A program made the translations under genes and the position numbers. Below are positions 1-11,785 of a stretch of DNA of 64,000 nucleotides, in pieces; the first letter of the stretch is position 1; each line of letters starts with the position of its first letter. Source of the DNA: Achatina immaculata (lineage: Eukaryota > Mollusca > Gastropoda > Stylommatophora > Achatinidae); the NCBI GenBank assembly GCA_009760885.1, contig CM019718.1:32535030-32599029 (forward strand), given 5' to 3'. Below the pieces are notes generated by a model. It saw only the letters and a program-made list of their open reading frames with translations. It searched no databases and was not told where the DNA came from.

Positions 1-1030
1 GAAGGTCAACCGATTTTGTTGACATGAACGTGGAGGGCTTGTTCATGAAAACTGGTACCTGGTTCGTGTTGTCGCGTGGGAGGAAAAGAAAAGAAGATAC
101 TCAGAGAAAGAGAAGGGAGATAGGTCAAGTGTTCTTGCTTCTCTACTGATCCCGCTGGAACTCTTGCCGCTGTTGCTTACTGCCGATGGCGTGATGATGT
201 TGGGGCACAGCCATGTCCTAGGAATGGAAGATGACTGCTTGGTCACTGGCACGCGATAAAATTCTTAGAAGACCACCGCCATCACATACACTACTGCCTT
301 TCATCAGCACAGTGGCTTGAAGACTTAGGAGAGGGGTCTTGATCAGTTCTGTGTGGCTATCTTGTCATTCTCACTGTAGAGTAGCCATCTTTGTTCCCAG
401 AAAGTGTTTTCCCAAAAGTGGAGATAATCCGAGAACGTAGAACAGGGGGAGGGTTTGGGAGGGTAGGAGGGGGACGATAGTGATCCTAGAAGTCATAAAT
501 TGTGCAGCTGTTTTACTGTACAAGCATCGCAGTAGCTGGAGGTGGTATCCTCTCCTCTTGTGATAAGAACAATTCAGCAGAATATTTTTCTCCTCTTATA
601 AACCCGATTTGTTACTTACGTCCTTTTGTCCGTGTATGACGCCACGGCTTAGAGTGAAAACAGAACATCTGTTATGACTCATGTGTTACTGTTACTCTTG
701 TTCCGTCCTCCAAAAACCCACAACTCCTGGCCATTTTGAGGTCAGTGACCCCACCGACCGGCGGGATACAGAACTTAAGACGAGGTCAGGAAAAACTGCT
801 GACCTCGTGTTGTCGGACCAGGTGTGGAAGCCTTGATCTCTTGCCACAATGTTCTATTATCGTTCTGGGTTTTTGGGGGATGCTCAAGTTTAGCATGTGT
901 GTGTACTTGTGTGTGCGTGAGTGTTTGCGTGTGTGTGTGTGTGTGCATGCTTCAACTTGGCTCGGTCACTGGCCTTCTAGTAGTCAACTTTTAGTGGAAC
1001 AAAGATGGCGATGGTGGAGTGACTGTACAG
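1..1030. other. No gene recognised
   Basis: Both strands show only short ORFs without recognisable domains. A short GT-rich run lies around 897-945. I see no exon-like sequence with good splice sites and no transposon ends. Confidence 0.5.
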
Positions 1031-1145
<115 letters not shown>

Positions 1146-1764
1146 GTACTAAACTATATGATTGCTACCTGTACCCAAAGGAGACAGGTAACACAGATTT
1201 TGATTTCTTGCACACCTGTAGTTTCTGTTAAGTCCCTCCCCTCCACTACCCTCCCCTCCCTGGGCTGAACTGAAATACTTATTAGGGGAGGAGGGGGGAT
1301 TCCATGCGTCACTAGGAGAGTTTTAGTACCTGCTTCTGACAGTTCGTGGAGATATTTGGTTCTTCAGAAAGAAAAAAACCAATTCTCTTCTTTTTAAAAA
1401 AAACCTCATCACATTTTTTTTATCCTTCCTTATCTCATCATAGTCTTATCCTAAAGTATCTGTCTTACTCTTAACTTCCTACCAAAGTCTGACATGGGGA
1501 ATTCCTAAAATGTACAAATCTATAAATAGTTGAAAACTTTTCGCTTACGAACAGGGCACTATATTTAGAGTGTTAGAATGTGCTACCAGTATGTTTAGCC
1601 AACTATTTCATAGAACAGAACATGCGCACCACACGAGAAGATGGAAAATAAATCTGAAGAATGTAAAACGTGGATGAACAAAAGAACGGATAATATTTTG
1701 TTGCAGATAAAATTTTTACAAAATTAAAGTTTAAAAAAAAGGTAAAATTTCCTTTTCCGAGCCA
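1146..1764. other. No gene recognised
   Basis: AT-rich sequence with short homopolymers and a C-rich patch near 1235-1265. No domain-bearing ORF, RNA gene or element end was recognised. Confidence 0.45.
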
Positions 1765-2012
1765 TTAAGACATATTAAGGGCACAGTGTTGGGCCTTCAG
1801 CAGATGAAAGTCTGATGACGTCAGTATCTGGCCTAGCTGCACGTACCTTCCTAGATTTCTCTGGTGCCCATTTTTAGAGCCTGGGTGAAGCCTAGGACTT
1901 TTTTTAGTGTGATGGTAACAGGAAAAAAAAAAAAAATCCCCACTTCTGGGACTTGAACCTCGTACCACCAGTTACTAAACCGAGATCCTAACCACTCAGC
2001 TAACCAGGCCGT
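1765..2012 (-). mobile_element. tRNA-derived SINE
   Basis: Read on the minus strand, 2011-1938 forms a tRNA-like head. It has an A-box-like GTTAGCTGAGTGGT (2004-1991) and a B box GGTTCAAGTCC (1959-1949), the internal RNA polymerase III promoter of tRNA-derived SINEs. A T-rich stretch and a non-tRNA body follow, ending near 1770. The head lacks a clean acceptor stem and any intact tRNA gene context, so it is a SINE and not a tRNA gene. The body contains a TGACGTCA palindrome. Confidence 0.7.
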
Positions 2013-2581
2013 AAATAAAATATTTTAGCAAAAATGTAACTGGAATGTAGGACATTTAACTTAAATTATAAAGAAAAAGGGGAAGAAAAATGTAAGAGCG
2101 GATGGGTCATATAGGCCATATCTTGAGATTTAAACATGTATAAGATTGACGGAACATGATAGTGATTCAGTGTTTCTCAACCTTTTTTTTATATCCAGAA
2201 ACCACGTATGATATGCAGCATACCGCCAGATAATATAGTGCAGTATCACAGAACTTTATTCCCTGAATTGTCTTATTCAAAAGATGGCATTTAGCACTCG
2301 ACACAGTAGTAGAAGTGGGCCCTCAACACGCCCAGGAGGGCCTGCATGGCGAGGCGCAGTGAAGTGCACAGATGGTAATATCTTGGGGAGGGGGGGGGGA
2401 ATGACACCGCACAACAATCTTTCCTCGAAATAAGGGCCTTCGTCAGACTCCATATCTGCTGAATGTAATTTTGAAAAAAAAAAAGAATATATCGAGAGCC
2501 ATATCTGAGGTAAAAATTCATGCAAACAGATAAGTTAGGGGCAACAGATAATATCATAGTCAGATGGGTAGAAATATGCTT
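2013..2581. other. Intergenic sequence with a hAT-like end
   Basis: At 2170-2184 the sequence GTGTTTCTCAACCTT resembles the terminal inverted repeat of many hAT-type non-autonomous elements. No matching opposite end was found nearby. A G-run lies at about 2391-2399. No gene is seen. Confidence 0.4.
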
Positions 2582-2790
2582 GATCCATCCATCCATCCAT
2601 CCATCCATCCATCCATCCATCCATCCATCCATCCATCCATCCATCGTTTGATGAGCGACTAAACAACCACCGCCCAGTACACTTCATGGCGTCTTGCAAG
2701 ACAGCAACAAATTCTCTCCACTTCTCCCGATCTGCACCCAACCTTCTGTATGACGCACCACAAAGGGGCACCAAACTTGAAAATCTTTGC
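2582..2790 (-). mobile_element. LINE 3' end with GGAT tail (LINE F)
   Basis: On the minus strand the sequence reads [16 protein letters not shown], typical of the C-terminus of RTE-like LINE polymerases. A short 3' region and a tandem GGAT tail (2582-2645) follow. The same 3' end with the same tail occurs at 28795-28930. The copy is strongly 5'-truncated and cannot code for an active protein. The tail is long enough to count as a microsatellite. Confidence 0.7.
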
Positions 2791-3159
2791 TGGTGAAAGT
2801 AGCGCCAGCCACATGATGATGATGATTAGAACACACTGCTAGACCTGCCGAATAAAACCACTACCTTGACCTAAATGTTGTCCCCGTCTTGCTAGTGGTA
2901 CCCCGACCATAGCAGGAACCAGTCCGAACTGGTTTGAGGCTATTTCTGGACATGTCGTCATTTGTGTGCGGGGATTTCATGGCCAAAGGAAGGGAATACT
3001 CTTAGTTACGAGCAGGTCTCTAATCTAACTTTGTCACAGGTAGGGTTGTACTTGTACTTGTAGGAACTCCCTGTTAACTGCCAGCTGCTGTCGATGCTGT
3101 AGAGGTGTTGAGGCGCATGGGCGTGGTGTGAGTTATGGCAGCTGCTTCTTTTTAATTCG
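2791..3159. other. No gene recognised
   Basis: Unremarkable sequence without a supported gene; a short GATGATGATGAT run lies at 2815-2826. Confidence 0.4.
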
Positions 3160-3610
3160 CTGGTACTCTGTTCTCTCGTGGCTAGACGGCTGCTCGTCCT
3201 ACCGGAGTCCGTGGTTCGAATCCCAGGTAATTCTCTTGTGATTTTTATTTCTCTCATGTCTCGTTAAAGTGCTTTGTCCACGATTTGCTCGAGGTCTAAT
3301 CTTACAAAACTGTGTTCTCTTACTTTACCGCACGAAAGCCTCGTTGTTTCATATTTATTAGCAAAGATGTACACTCCTTGGAGAAGTTCGCAGTTTGAAT
3401 CCAGCCAGATGTGCCCCATACATCCAGCTGTAGATATGAGTTACCCGGCTCCTTCTGGAGGTTGAGAAGGAAAGGAGGTCAGCCTGTATTGCTTCAACAT
3501 ACCAAGGAATATAGGGACTCTACCTGCTCCGAGTAGCTTTGTAAGGGGCAGCAAGTCCAGGACACAGATGCCAGAAGTGGAAGGCAGCGGAATCTCTGGG
3601 CACACGAGAA
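3160..3610 (+). mobile_element. tRNA-like SINE sequences
   Basis: A perfect B-box sequence GGTTCGAATCC occurs at 3213-3223, with an A-box-like TGGCTAGACGG near 3179. A second B-box-like TTTGAATCC near 3396 is followed by a body (TTACCCGGCTCC, then GAAGGAAAGGAGGTCAGCC) that resembles the core of other SINEs in this window. I read this as one or two degraded tRNA-derived SINEs. Exact ends and target duplications were not resolved. Confidence 0.5.
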
Positions 3611-4204
3611 CCTAATTATGCCACAGTTTAAAATTCGTACAAAAACTCAGGGACAAGTTTTTGAAAAACAAACAAAAACAAAAAAAGAAACCAAGTTTGA
3701 CAGTCGCTGCTTACGGGGCTCCCTCACCTTAGCTCTGTAGCTTTATGAGGTGGTCATCACTTTCAGCAGCCACCATGCTAAAGCGGTGGCGGGGCCATTG
3801 ACGTGGGCAAGCCAAACCTGGTCAAGACATCTATCCTACTTCCTGGTGATGTCCCCAGCTGATGTTCTCTCTCCTCCTGGCTGATAGTCCTGAGCTTATG
3901 GTGGTTGTCCTCGATGTCCCCAGTCTTCTGATAAACTTCTTTCAGGTTTAAAAAAAAATTAATCAAGACAAGCGTAACCTACTCCATATCCACCACCATG
4001 CATGTGTATTTTACTTTTTAAAAAAATTGGGAAGTTTTTCTTACAACATAGTTTATTCTTTGTGTGGTTGCTTTCAATATTTTGGGAGCTTCTGATAATA
4101 AGTTCTTTATTTGTTTTTTCTTTTCTTTTTATTTATTTCCTTTTCAATTAAAAAAAAATGTTTCTCTTGTCTTATATGGTATCATCTAAACCCCTCCCTC
4201 CATA
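3611..4204. other. No gene recognised
   Basis: AT-rich, with A- and T-runs. The short minus-strand ORF at 3778-3966 has no recognisable domain. I see nothing supportable. Confidence 0.4.
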
Positions 4205-4645
4205 CCTAGTTTCTTGCCGTCTTTGTCGTATTTCCTCCCTCCTCCCCCCACTCCCCGACCATGTTTCTTGCCGTCTTTGTCGTATTTCCTCCCTCCTTCC
4301 CCCACTCCCCGACCATGCTTCTTGCCGTCTTTGTCGTATTTCATCCCTCCTTCCCCCACTCCCCGACCATGTTTCTTGCCGTCTTTGTCGTATTTCCTCC
4401 CTCCTTCCCCCTCCCCGACCATGTTTCTTGCCGTCTTTGTCGTATTTCCTCCCTCCTTCCCCTTTCTCCGACCATGTTTCTTGCCGTCTTTGTCGTATTT
4501 CCTCCCTCCTTCCCCTTTCCCCGACCATGTTTCTTGCCGTCTTTGTCGTATTTCCTCCCTCCTTCCCCTTTCCCCGACCATGTTTCTTGCCGTATATATC
4601 TTCCTCTTTCCCTTCTTCCAACCCTCCCGACTATGTTTCTTGCCG
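4205..4645. repeat. 52-54 bp minisatellite, 9 copies
   Basis: TTCTTGCCGT recurs at 4211, 4265, 4319, 4373, 4425, 4478, 4531, 4584 and 4637, giving nine units of 52-54 bp. Each joins a conserved segment to a C/T-rich segment of variable length. Long ORFs exist in several frames on both strands only because the repeat lacks stops; they are not genes. Confidence 0.95.
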
Positions 4646-5639
4646 TATACGTCTTATTCCTTCCATTCTTTCCCCCCTCCCCCTCTTTCCACCACCCCAC
4701 CAAAAAAACCACATTCCCCCCTTATTTCTGTTTATTTGTTTGTTTATTGTTAAAGTTTCAGACGCAGAAAACATTAATGGCTATATTTATATGTCTGTAA
4801 TACGACTTCATATTATGCATAATTACTTCCCCTTACTGTCTGAACATATGCCGTACACACGGCTGTATTTACCTCTCCTCTTCTTGGCTTGATATCGACT
4901 ATGTGTATGTGCGCGTGTGTTTGCCTTCAGCTGTTATTGATGTTCGGAGATAACTGATTTTATCGACTTGTGTCGGTGTTCTTTCATGTGGATAGATATG
5001 GAAATTTAGTTTTTGTACTCCCATTTGATATAACCGTGGTATATGTTCCCGAGTCTGTTTTATAGCTAGTCCTCTTTTATTTGGACTAATAATGGGCCCA
5101 CAATGTGCAGTAAGACCCCTCCAACACCCGGGGTGGGGCTTTGGAAAGAACCGGGGGGGGGGGGGAAGGAGGGAGGGGGCGCTGAGCGAAGAGGAAGAAG
5201 CAAAAGACATCTAAAGCAAATGAGCAAACATAATTTTTTTTTTTTATTTCCCAGGGAATGTAGGGGTATGGGTTGGGTAGCAAGAGGGCCACACTTCACC
5301 AAAGTTTGAGAAGCACTGCTCTAATTGATAGCCCTGTTTACAACTTTTTGTAAAACAAAAACAAAAAAAAAAAAACGCTTTCACTCTAGGCTATCAACAT
5401 TGTGTCACAGGTAAATCGCAGGTAACTGATATCAGAGTTGATAGTAAGATGACCCCCCCCCCCCCACCTAACCCCAGAGTAGTTAAAAATTGACGTATAC
5501 CTTTAAAAAAAAAAGGGGGGGGGGTTTGAAAGAGGCTAATTAGTCAAAATTCAAATGTATATAAAGAAGTGGGTTTTTTCCAGGTTTTACCATAAAATAA
5601 CACCCCTTCCAAATTTAACGCCCAGATCATCTACAGGTC
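4646..5639. other. Intergenic sequence with hAT-like end and homopolymers
   Basis: At 5302-5323 the string TTTGAGAAGCACTGCTC is the reverse complement of a hAT-type end related to the one near 2170. G/C runs at about 5151-5163, 5453-5466 and 5513-5523 and several A/T runs mark the segment. No gene was recognised. Confidence 0.45.
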
Positions 5640-5955
5640 TCACTTTGTTTATGTCCCTGTTGGAATCATGTGACCTGTCATTTTTCTTCCTGCCAGACTG
5701 AGTGTATGTCATGGTATTTTCGCAGAAATTTGAGAATAGATGACGTGATAGGGCACTGCCTTGTCATACGTTTTATAGCCTGATACATAAATATTCATTC
5801 TTTTTGTTACTCCGTGATTTCAGGGTATGTTATGAATAATTCTCACATCTTTACCGCTTATATGACATTTCTCTAGCGTTTGTATCATATCTTCTTGTCT
5901 AACTCTGCCAAAAGCTTTCGTGTAATCAACAAAGCACAAACATAAATCTTTGTTC
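5640..5955 (-). pseudogene. LINE reverse transcriptase fragment (LINE E, part 1)
   Basis: On the minus strand the translation contains LCFVDYTKAFGRVRQEDMIQ. This matches the reverse transcriptase motif F-hydrophobic-D-x-x-KAF that carries the first catalytic aspartate of non-LTR polymerases. Stops follow. The fragment abuts a LINE A 3' end (5990-6100, opposite strand). LINE E appears to continue at 6525-7180. Confidence 0.65.
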
Positions 5956-5989
5956 TAGAGATCGTTCTGTTACAGTTTTTAACATAAAA

Positions 5990-6102
5990 TTTGCATTGCT
6001 TGTGTCTTTTCAGACAGAAGGGCAGAATGTCAGACGGGCCTGCGTGCCCAATTCTTAACCCTTTTGAAATAAAGATCAATCAATCAATCAATCAATCATT
6101 CA
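5990..6102 (+). mobile_element. LINE A 3' terminus, ATCA tail
   Basis: The segment AAGGGCAGAATGTCAGACGG through AATAAAGATC plus a tandem ATCA tail is the 3' end of LINE A. It is shared with the ends at 13233, 39780 and 49313. The AATAAA sits directly before the tail. Only about 110 bp of the element is present, a severe 5' truncation. Confidence 0.85.
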
Positions 6103-6200
6103 ACAACAAAACAGTTCTCATTTTCAATTTTAAGTTATCATTTTCAGTTTTAAGCTATCATTTTCAGTTTTAAGTTCTCATTTTCAGTTTCAGTCTTCGT
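6103..6200. repeat. 20-bp minisatellite, about 4 copies
   Basis: Tandem units of about 20 bp with core CATTTTCAGTTTTAAG follow the ATCA tail of the LINE A fragment directly. Confidence 0.85.
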
Positions 6201-6243
6201 CATATTTCATATTCTTGAGTTAACGATCCTAAAAACACATTTA

Positions 6244-6510
6244 CGCTGGCTGAAACTGGACTGTGAGATGTTGATCACATTCTGTTGTTCCAACTTTCTT
6301 TGGAATTACAGTGAAAACTGATCTGGGCAGATATGATGGCATATGCCTGTATAAAAGACAAAAGGTAAAGCTAACCTTGCCATGCCTGAGAGGCACATAA
6401 GGATATGGTGTTAGTGGCCTTATTTTTCTTGACCTGTCAGCACACTTGAGGTCAGCATCACGCCTGGCTGGCCACCTTTCCTTCCCCAACTCCGGAAGTC
6501 AGGTACCCAT
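6244..6510 (-). mobile_element. SINE (GGTACC-core family)
   Basis: On the minus strand this holds a body also seen in pieces at 43340-43410, 47525-47600, 53650-53720 and 61785-61825. Landmarks are GGGTACCTGACTTC, GGCGTGATGCTGACCT, GGCCACTAACACCAT and a 3' end ACCTTT. It lies between two parts of LINE E and so probably inserted into it. Confidence 0.6.
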
Positions 6511-6524
6511 TTTTACAGCTGGAA

Positions 6525-7180
6525 GACTAGGGCGCCTCTAGCCAGATTGGAAACATGTCCTGTATCAAAGAGTATATTTAGAAGGCTTGTTAATTTTTTC
6601 TGTGCCAATATCTTAAGAGTGGTTATGATCATTTCTCTTGTGATAATGTCCTGGTGCCGTCCTTGCCTGTGTTCGATTGGGTACATTTCTGACTTCCATT
6701 CCCAGTATTTGTGGTCCTTCATTATTCACATTACATTGAATTGCTCATTTCTCTGGTCATTTCACAAGTTTATTGAGACCATGTGTCCGTGATTTCCTTT
6801 TTTTTTTTTCAATAACTTTATCTTTCTTTGTTTTCAAACGTTGCTTGTTCTGTTTTTTCACAGAGTTATTATTTTTTTTTTTTATGAAAGTCTTTCCTCT
6901 ATGGAACTTTTTTTTCAGCGGCAACACATTGTTCTAACAGCCACCTTTCTTTCTCTTCCTTGCACTGTCTTCTTACTTCTTTGTTAATCTCTTCACACAC
7001 TGTTTGATTATTATTATTATTATTATTATTTCTTTTAGAACTTCATCTGTCATCCAGTTTTTCTTGTCTCCTCTTTGTGCCTTTGGAACTGATGCCTCTA
7101 TTGCTTTGTTGGATTAATTCTTTGAACGTGTGCAATTTATAATTTACATCTTCAGGTAATATTTCGCCAAGTGATAATTC
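6525..7180 (-). pseudogene. LINE reverse transcriptase fragment (LINE E, part 2)
   Basis: The minus-strand translation includes KKLTSLLNILFDTGHV, typical of the segment N-terminal to the reverse transcriptase palm in RTE-like LINEs. It carries frameshifts, T-runs and an ATT microsatellite (7008-7030). With 5640-5955 it forms one decayed element split by a LINE A end and a SINE. Confidence 0.5.
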
Positions 7181-7739
7181 GCTTCACCAGCTTGTTGTTT
7201 TCACTTCTCTGTGAATGTTTTCTTGTATGTATGTTATCTCTTTCTAGTGCAGGCGTTCTCAGTCGCGGGGATTCCTCCACCCCTCCCTCCCTTCTGGGTT
7301 GGGGGAAGGGGAAATTTGGGCCACAGAACAACGGACACGAACTTCTTATTGGAGGAAGGGGGAATTTGGACCACAGAACAAGGGACACGAACTTCTGAGA
7401 TACTGATCTTTCTACGTTGTAGTCTGAGCCCTCTAAACCGGCCCCTGCTCCAGTGGATCTATATTTAGTTAAAAAACTTTCTTATCTGCATTCATATTAT
7501 CTTCAGTTTTTAACTTTCCGTCCACGGCCAGTCTGTTCTCAACTGAGGCCAAGAATGGAAAATATCGGAATTTCTTTTAATGATAACGATGACGTCATCT
7601 CTGTTTGGTTCGGGAAATTTGTTTTAGATTCTTCCAGGAATCTAGCCTTCTTCAGGATCATACTTTGAGGAACTGGAAATGGATTTGGTCCTGTACATTG
7701 ATAAGTCCCCGACATTTTACTATAACAGTCTTGAGATGA
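7181..7739. other. No gene recognised; short tandem duplication
   Basis: A stretch of about 55-60 bp with GGAATTTGGACCACAGAAC is imperfectly duplicated at about 7305-7400. A TGACGTCA palindrome occurs near 7589. No coding feature is supported. Confidence 0.45.
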
Positions 7740-8112
7740 TCGCTTGAAGGAAAGAGAACGAGGAATTGTCCCCAAAACAGCCTAGCAAAGAACTACTGAA
7801 GGAAAAAAGGAGAGATTGTCCCAAAAACAGCATAGCAAAGAACTATTGAAGGAAAAAGGAGGAGAGATTCTCCCAGAACAGCCTAGCAAGGAACTATTGA
7901 AGGAAAAAGGAGGAGGGATTGTTCCAAAAACAGCAAAGCAAAGAACTATTGAAGAAAAAAAAGAGGAGAGATTGTCCCAGAACAGCCTACCAAGGAACTA
8001 TTGAAGGAAAAAGGAGGAGGGATTGTTCCAAAAACAGCCTAGCAAAGAACTGTTGAAGGAAAAAAGGAGGAGAGATTGTCCCAGAACAGCCTAGCAAGGA
8101 ACTATTGAAGTC
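7740..8112. repeat. About 51-bp minisatellite, 7 copies
   Basis: Units with core AGCAAAGAACTATTGAAGG recur every 50-53 bp from 7791 to 8100. The ORF across them is an artefact of the repeat. Confidence 0.93.
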
Positions 8113-8269
8113 TAAGACGTTTAGTAACATATTTCGAGCACCATATAAACACTGGCTACATGTTGTGACAAACGAAAAGAATTTGTTGCTATCCTGCAAG
8201 ATCCCAGAAGGATGTTGAATGCTTTTTCGGTTTGTGTCCTAGGATATGGATGAAAGAAAAGGTGAATGG

Positions 8270-8960
8270 ATGGATGTAAGGACAGATATAAGCATGGATA
8301 GATATATGTATGGGTAGACGTATGTATGGACAGATGTATGTATGGATAGTGTATGTATGGATAGATGTATGTATGGATAAATGTATGTATGGATAGATGT
8401 ATGTATGGATAAATGTATGTATGGATAGATGTATGTATGGATAAATGTACGTATGGATAAATGTATGTATGGATAGATGTATGTATGGATAAATGTATGT
8501 ATGGATAGGTGTATGTATGGATAAATGTATGTATGGATAGGTGTATGTATGGATAGGTGTATGTATGGATAGATGTATGTATGGATAGGTGTATGTATGG
8601 GTAGATGTATGTATGGATAGATGTATGTATGGATAAATGTATGTATGGATAGGTGTATGTATGGATAGATGTATGTATGGATAGATGTATGTATGGATAG
8701 GTGTATGTATGGGTAGGTGTATGTATGGATAGATATATGTATGGGTAGACGTATGTATGGACAGATATATGTATGGGTAGACGTATGTATGGACAGATGT
8801 ATGTATGGGTAGATGTATGTATGGATAAATGTATGTATGGATAGGTGTATGTATGGATAGATGTATGTATGGGTAGGTGTATGTATGGATAGGTGTATGT
8901 ATGTATGGATAGATGTATGCATGGATAGATGTATGTATGCTATGGACAGACGTATGGATG
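8270..8960. repeat. 16-bp satellite, about 40 copies
   Basis: The unit ATGTATGTATGGATAG (or GATAA/GGTAG variants) is repeated in tandem for almost 700 bp. A minus-strand ORF of 259 codons rich in Tyr-Ile-His-Pro runs through it. It is a repeat artefact with no start context or domain. Confidence 0.97.
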
Positions 8961-9860
8961 GAAAATTAGATAGATTATGAACAGAGTGATTCTTGTGATA
9001 GTGATGGTAATAATACATTACTGTGACTTTTCTTCATATCTCGAAGTTTTTGTGGGGGTTTTTTTTTAAAATATATCAAAATGAAGCCTTTCAGTGAGCT
9101 GTCACGATAAGCTTATCCATAGGCTCCATAACGGAGGGAACACGTTCATCCGTAACTGGCCAATACCAAGCATTTTTTTTTAAAATGAGGTCGAGTCTAG
9201 ATCGCACCAGATGACATACCTCCGTCTCCCATTTAATAACTTCCATGGCCGAATGCCGAAATGCTGGTTGTTTTGTCGACTTCTTCAGAACCCAGGTTTC
9301 TGTTACATAAATCCAAACTGAAGTTTATCTTAATGAAACAGCTAAACTGACCAAACACATTATTTATTACCAGCTGTTCCCTTAAATATCACAGAAGTTG
9401 GATGTCGTCACAAAATGAACACCATTTCTCCATATACAGGGCCTAACACTCTACAATAATAACCGCTTATTCATCCGCGACGTGGAAATAGGTCACGGAA
9501 CTTTTTTTTTTTTCATTTCTATCAGACCGTTTCTAATTTTGTGTGTATTAGTGTGGGTGACCTTGTCAGAGCCTGGTCGCCAGATATAGGTCTGACTCAT
9601 ATTTCTTCCATATTTGCATATTTATTCGGGAACGCCGTGTATAAATATTTATACGGTCACACTCCTACCTTACTCTCCCCCCCCCCCCCGCCTCCTATAC
9701 GGGACTTTAAACGGAAAGCGGACATACAAAAGGTATGTACACTAATGCATTCATTAATCCCGTAAACGGGACTACTGTACGGAGAGAGTGTTATATATAA
9801 ATATTTGCCTACGAAAAAGTGCATATAAATGTTCAAGTGAAGTTAGAGAATGTAGCCACA
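8961..9860. other. No gene recognised
   Basis: About 900 bp of ordinary sequence with T-runs and a C-run at 9680-9690. No domain-bearing ORF, RNA gene or element terminus was seen. Confidence 0.45.
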
Positions 9861-9864
9861 GAGG

Positions 9865-9865
<1 letters not shown>

Positions 9866-9912
<47 letters not shown>

Positions 9913-10022
9913 AATAGTACATAAAACTGTTTTCTTCTGACAAACAATTGGAGGCGAGGAAAGGAGGAAAGTAAGAGGAAAATAAGACTCATCGTATTCA
10001 TCATCATCATCATCATCATCAT
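9866..10022. repeat. ATT and CAT trinucleotide microsatellites
   Basis: An ATT array (about 9866-9911) and a CAT array (about 10000-10022) lie 90 bp apart. Confidence 0.95.
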
Positions 10023-10596
10023 TTGCTAAATCACTAAAGACGTTTGGCATAAAGATCTATGGTTTGTTGTATGCCATTGCTTTCACTGTCTCCCCCCCCC
10101 CCCCCCCATGTAGATGTGTTAGCTGTTCAGATTTTGACGTCTGTCAATCTTTGTCGTCGTCAGCCTCTTCTCTTATCGTTTTTTCTTGAGCTTTTCTCTC
10201 ATGAACTACAGATATGAGTTCAAGCGGGGACCAGTGTGGGCACCTTAGTTCCAGCAAGAACTACTACTTAGTTCCAGCAAGAACTACTATCGCCAACACA
10301 AATAGGATGATTTTTACCTTATTTAACATCGTTCTTATCGTCGTTTCTTTCAGCGCTGGGGCTGCAGCACGGCTCTTCGAGCCAGCTGACTGTAGCTGAT
10401 CATAACCCTGTCCTATCTCTCTCCCAGTAGCAAGCTGTCTAACTAACTGGATGATCTCGCCGAGGTCCTCATGGTAGTGGAGCCTGTCGGAAAGTCTGCC
10501 TTTTTGTGAAGTTGGTGGGGGGGGGGTCCATTCCTATCCTCACGTTCGACATTATAAACCTACTTTTATTTCAAACCGACGCTTGTGTCCCAACAT
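10023..10596. other. No gene recognised
   Basis: Contains C- and G-runs (about 10091-10107 and 10519-10527) and a 20-bp direct duplication (TTAGTTCCAGCAAGAACTAC at about 10247-10286). No gene is supported. Confidence 0.4.
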
Positions 10597-11412
10597 CTTC
10601 ATGGCTTCGGTTGCTAGTTTCCCCAACATCTTCACGGCGTCGGTTGCTAGTTTCCCAACATCTTCACGGCATCGGTTGCTAGTTTCCCAACATATTCATG
10701 GCATCGGTTGCTAGTTTCCCAACATCTTCACGGCATCGGTTGCTAGTTTCCCAACATCTTCACGGCATCGGTTGCTAGTTTCCCAACATCTTCACGGCGT
10801 CGGTTGCTAGTTTCCAAACATCTTCACGGCGTCGGTTGCTAGTTTTCCAACATCTTCACGCCATCGGTTGCTAGTGTCCCAACATCTTCACGACGTCGGT
10901 TGCTAGTGTCCCAACATCTTCACGGCGTCGGTTGCTAGTGTCCCAACATCTTCACGACGTCGGTTGCTAGTGTCCCAACATCTTCACGGCGTCGGTTGCT
11001 AGTGTCCCAACATCTTCACGGCGTCGGTTGCTAGTGTCCCAACATCTTCACGGCGTCGGTTGCTAGTGTCCCAACATCTTCACGACGTCGGTTGCTAGTG
11101 TCCCAACATCTTCACGACGTCGGTTGCTAGTGTCCCAACATCTTCACGGCATCGGTTGCTAGTTTCCCAACATCTTCACGGCGTCTGCTGCTAGTGTCCC
11201 AACATCTTCATGGCGTCGATTGCTAGTTTCCCAACATCTTCATGGCGTCGATTGCTAGTTTCCCCAACATCTTCATGGCGTCGATTGCTAGTTTCCCAAC
11301 ATCTTCCCGACGTCGGTTCCTAGTGCCAACATCTTCACGACGTCGGTTGCTAGTGCCATCATCTTCACGACATCGGTTGCTAGTGCCATCATCTTCACGA
11401 CGTCGGTTGCGA
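10597..11412. repeat. 32-bp minisatellite, about 25 copies
   Basis: The unit is TTCACGGCGTCGGTTGCTAG followed by TGTCCCAACATC. Variants (CGACGTCGG, CATCGG, CTAGTTTCC) are clustered, so sub-blocks have been homogenised locally. Units are directly adjacent with no unique spacers, so this is a satellite and not a CRISPR-like array. Confidence 0.97.
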
Positions 11413-11785
11413 AGAACACCCCCCCCCCCCCCAAATCTTTATCCAGAGTAAATCACGACCAGTCAAAAATGGCGGCCAAACATTTTGCTTATTACAAGAA
11501 ACGTTCTATCAACTCACGCAATCATCAAACAGCAACGAGAAAGGACAGAATGTAGATAACGCGTACAAGAAAAGAAAGACAAACTTGGATTTCAAGAGAT
11601 AAGTAAGATTAATGATAACAAGAAGAATAATAGTTATCAGTAGAATGAGGAAAATTATATATTTCCTCACTACAAAGCTTTGACAACTCCAAAATGTATA
11701 TTTTACTGTAGGCTAAACTAAAGTGGTCAAAGTACCGTTTTATACAGGACAGTCTCATATTTGGATTTGTTCCGGGAATCGTTTT
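11413..11785. other. No gene recognised
   Basis: Follows a C-run at 11419-11433. AT-rich sequence without supported features up to the target-site duplication of the next element. Confidence 0.4.

Noticed and set aside
1938..2011. tRNA gene on the minus strand
   Set aside because: A and B boxes are present but the acceptor stem does not pair properly and the sequence continues into a SINE body.
3160..3235. tRNA gene with GGTTCGAATCC
   Set aside because: No consistent cloverleaf; fits a tRNA-derived SINE relic better.
4158..4892. 244-codon + strand ORF
   Set aside because: Translation of the 52-54 bp minisatellite; other frames and the minus strand are equally open.
8239..9018. 259-codon minus-strand ORF (Tyr/Ile/His/Pro repeats)
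   Set aside because: Exact translation of a 16-bp satellite; no signal peptide, domain or splice context.
10597..11412. Regular 32-bp repeats that could suggest a CRISPR array
   Set aside because: Units are contiguous with no unique spacers, no cas genes are present, and the context is an animal genome.
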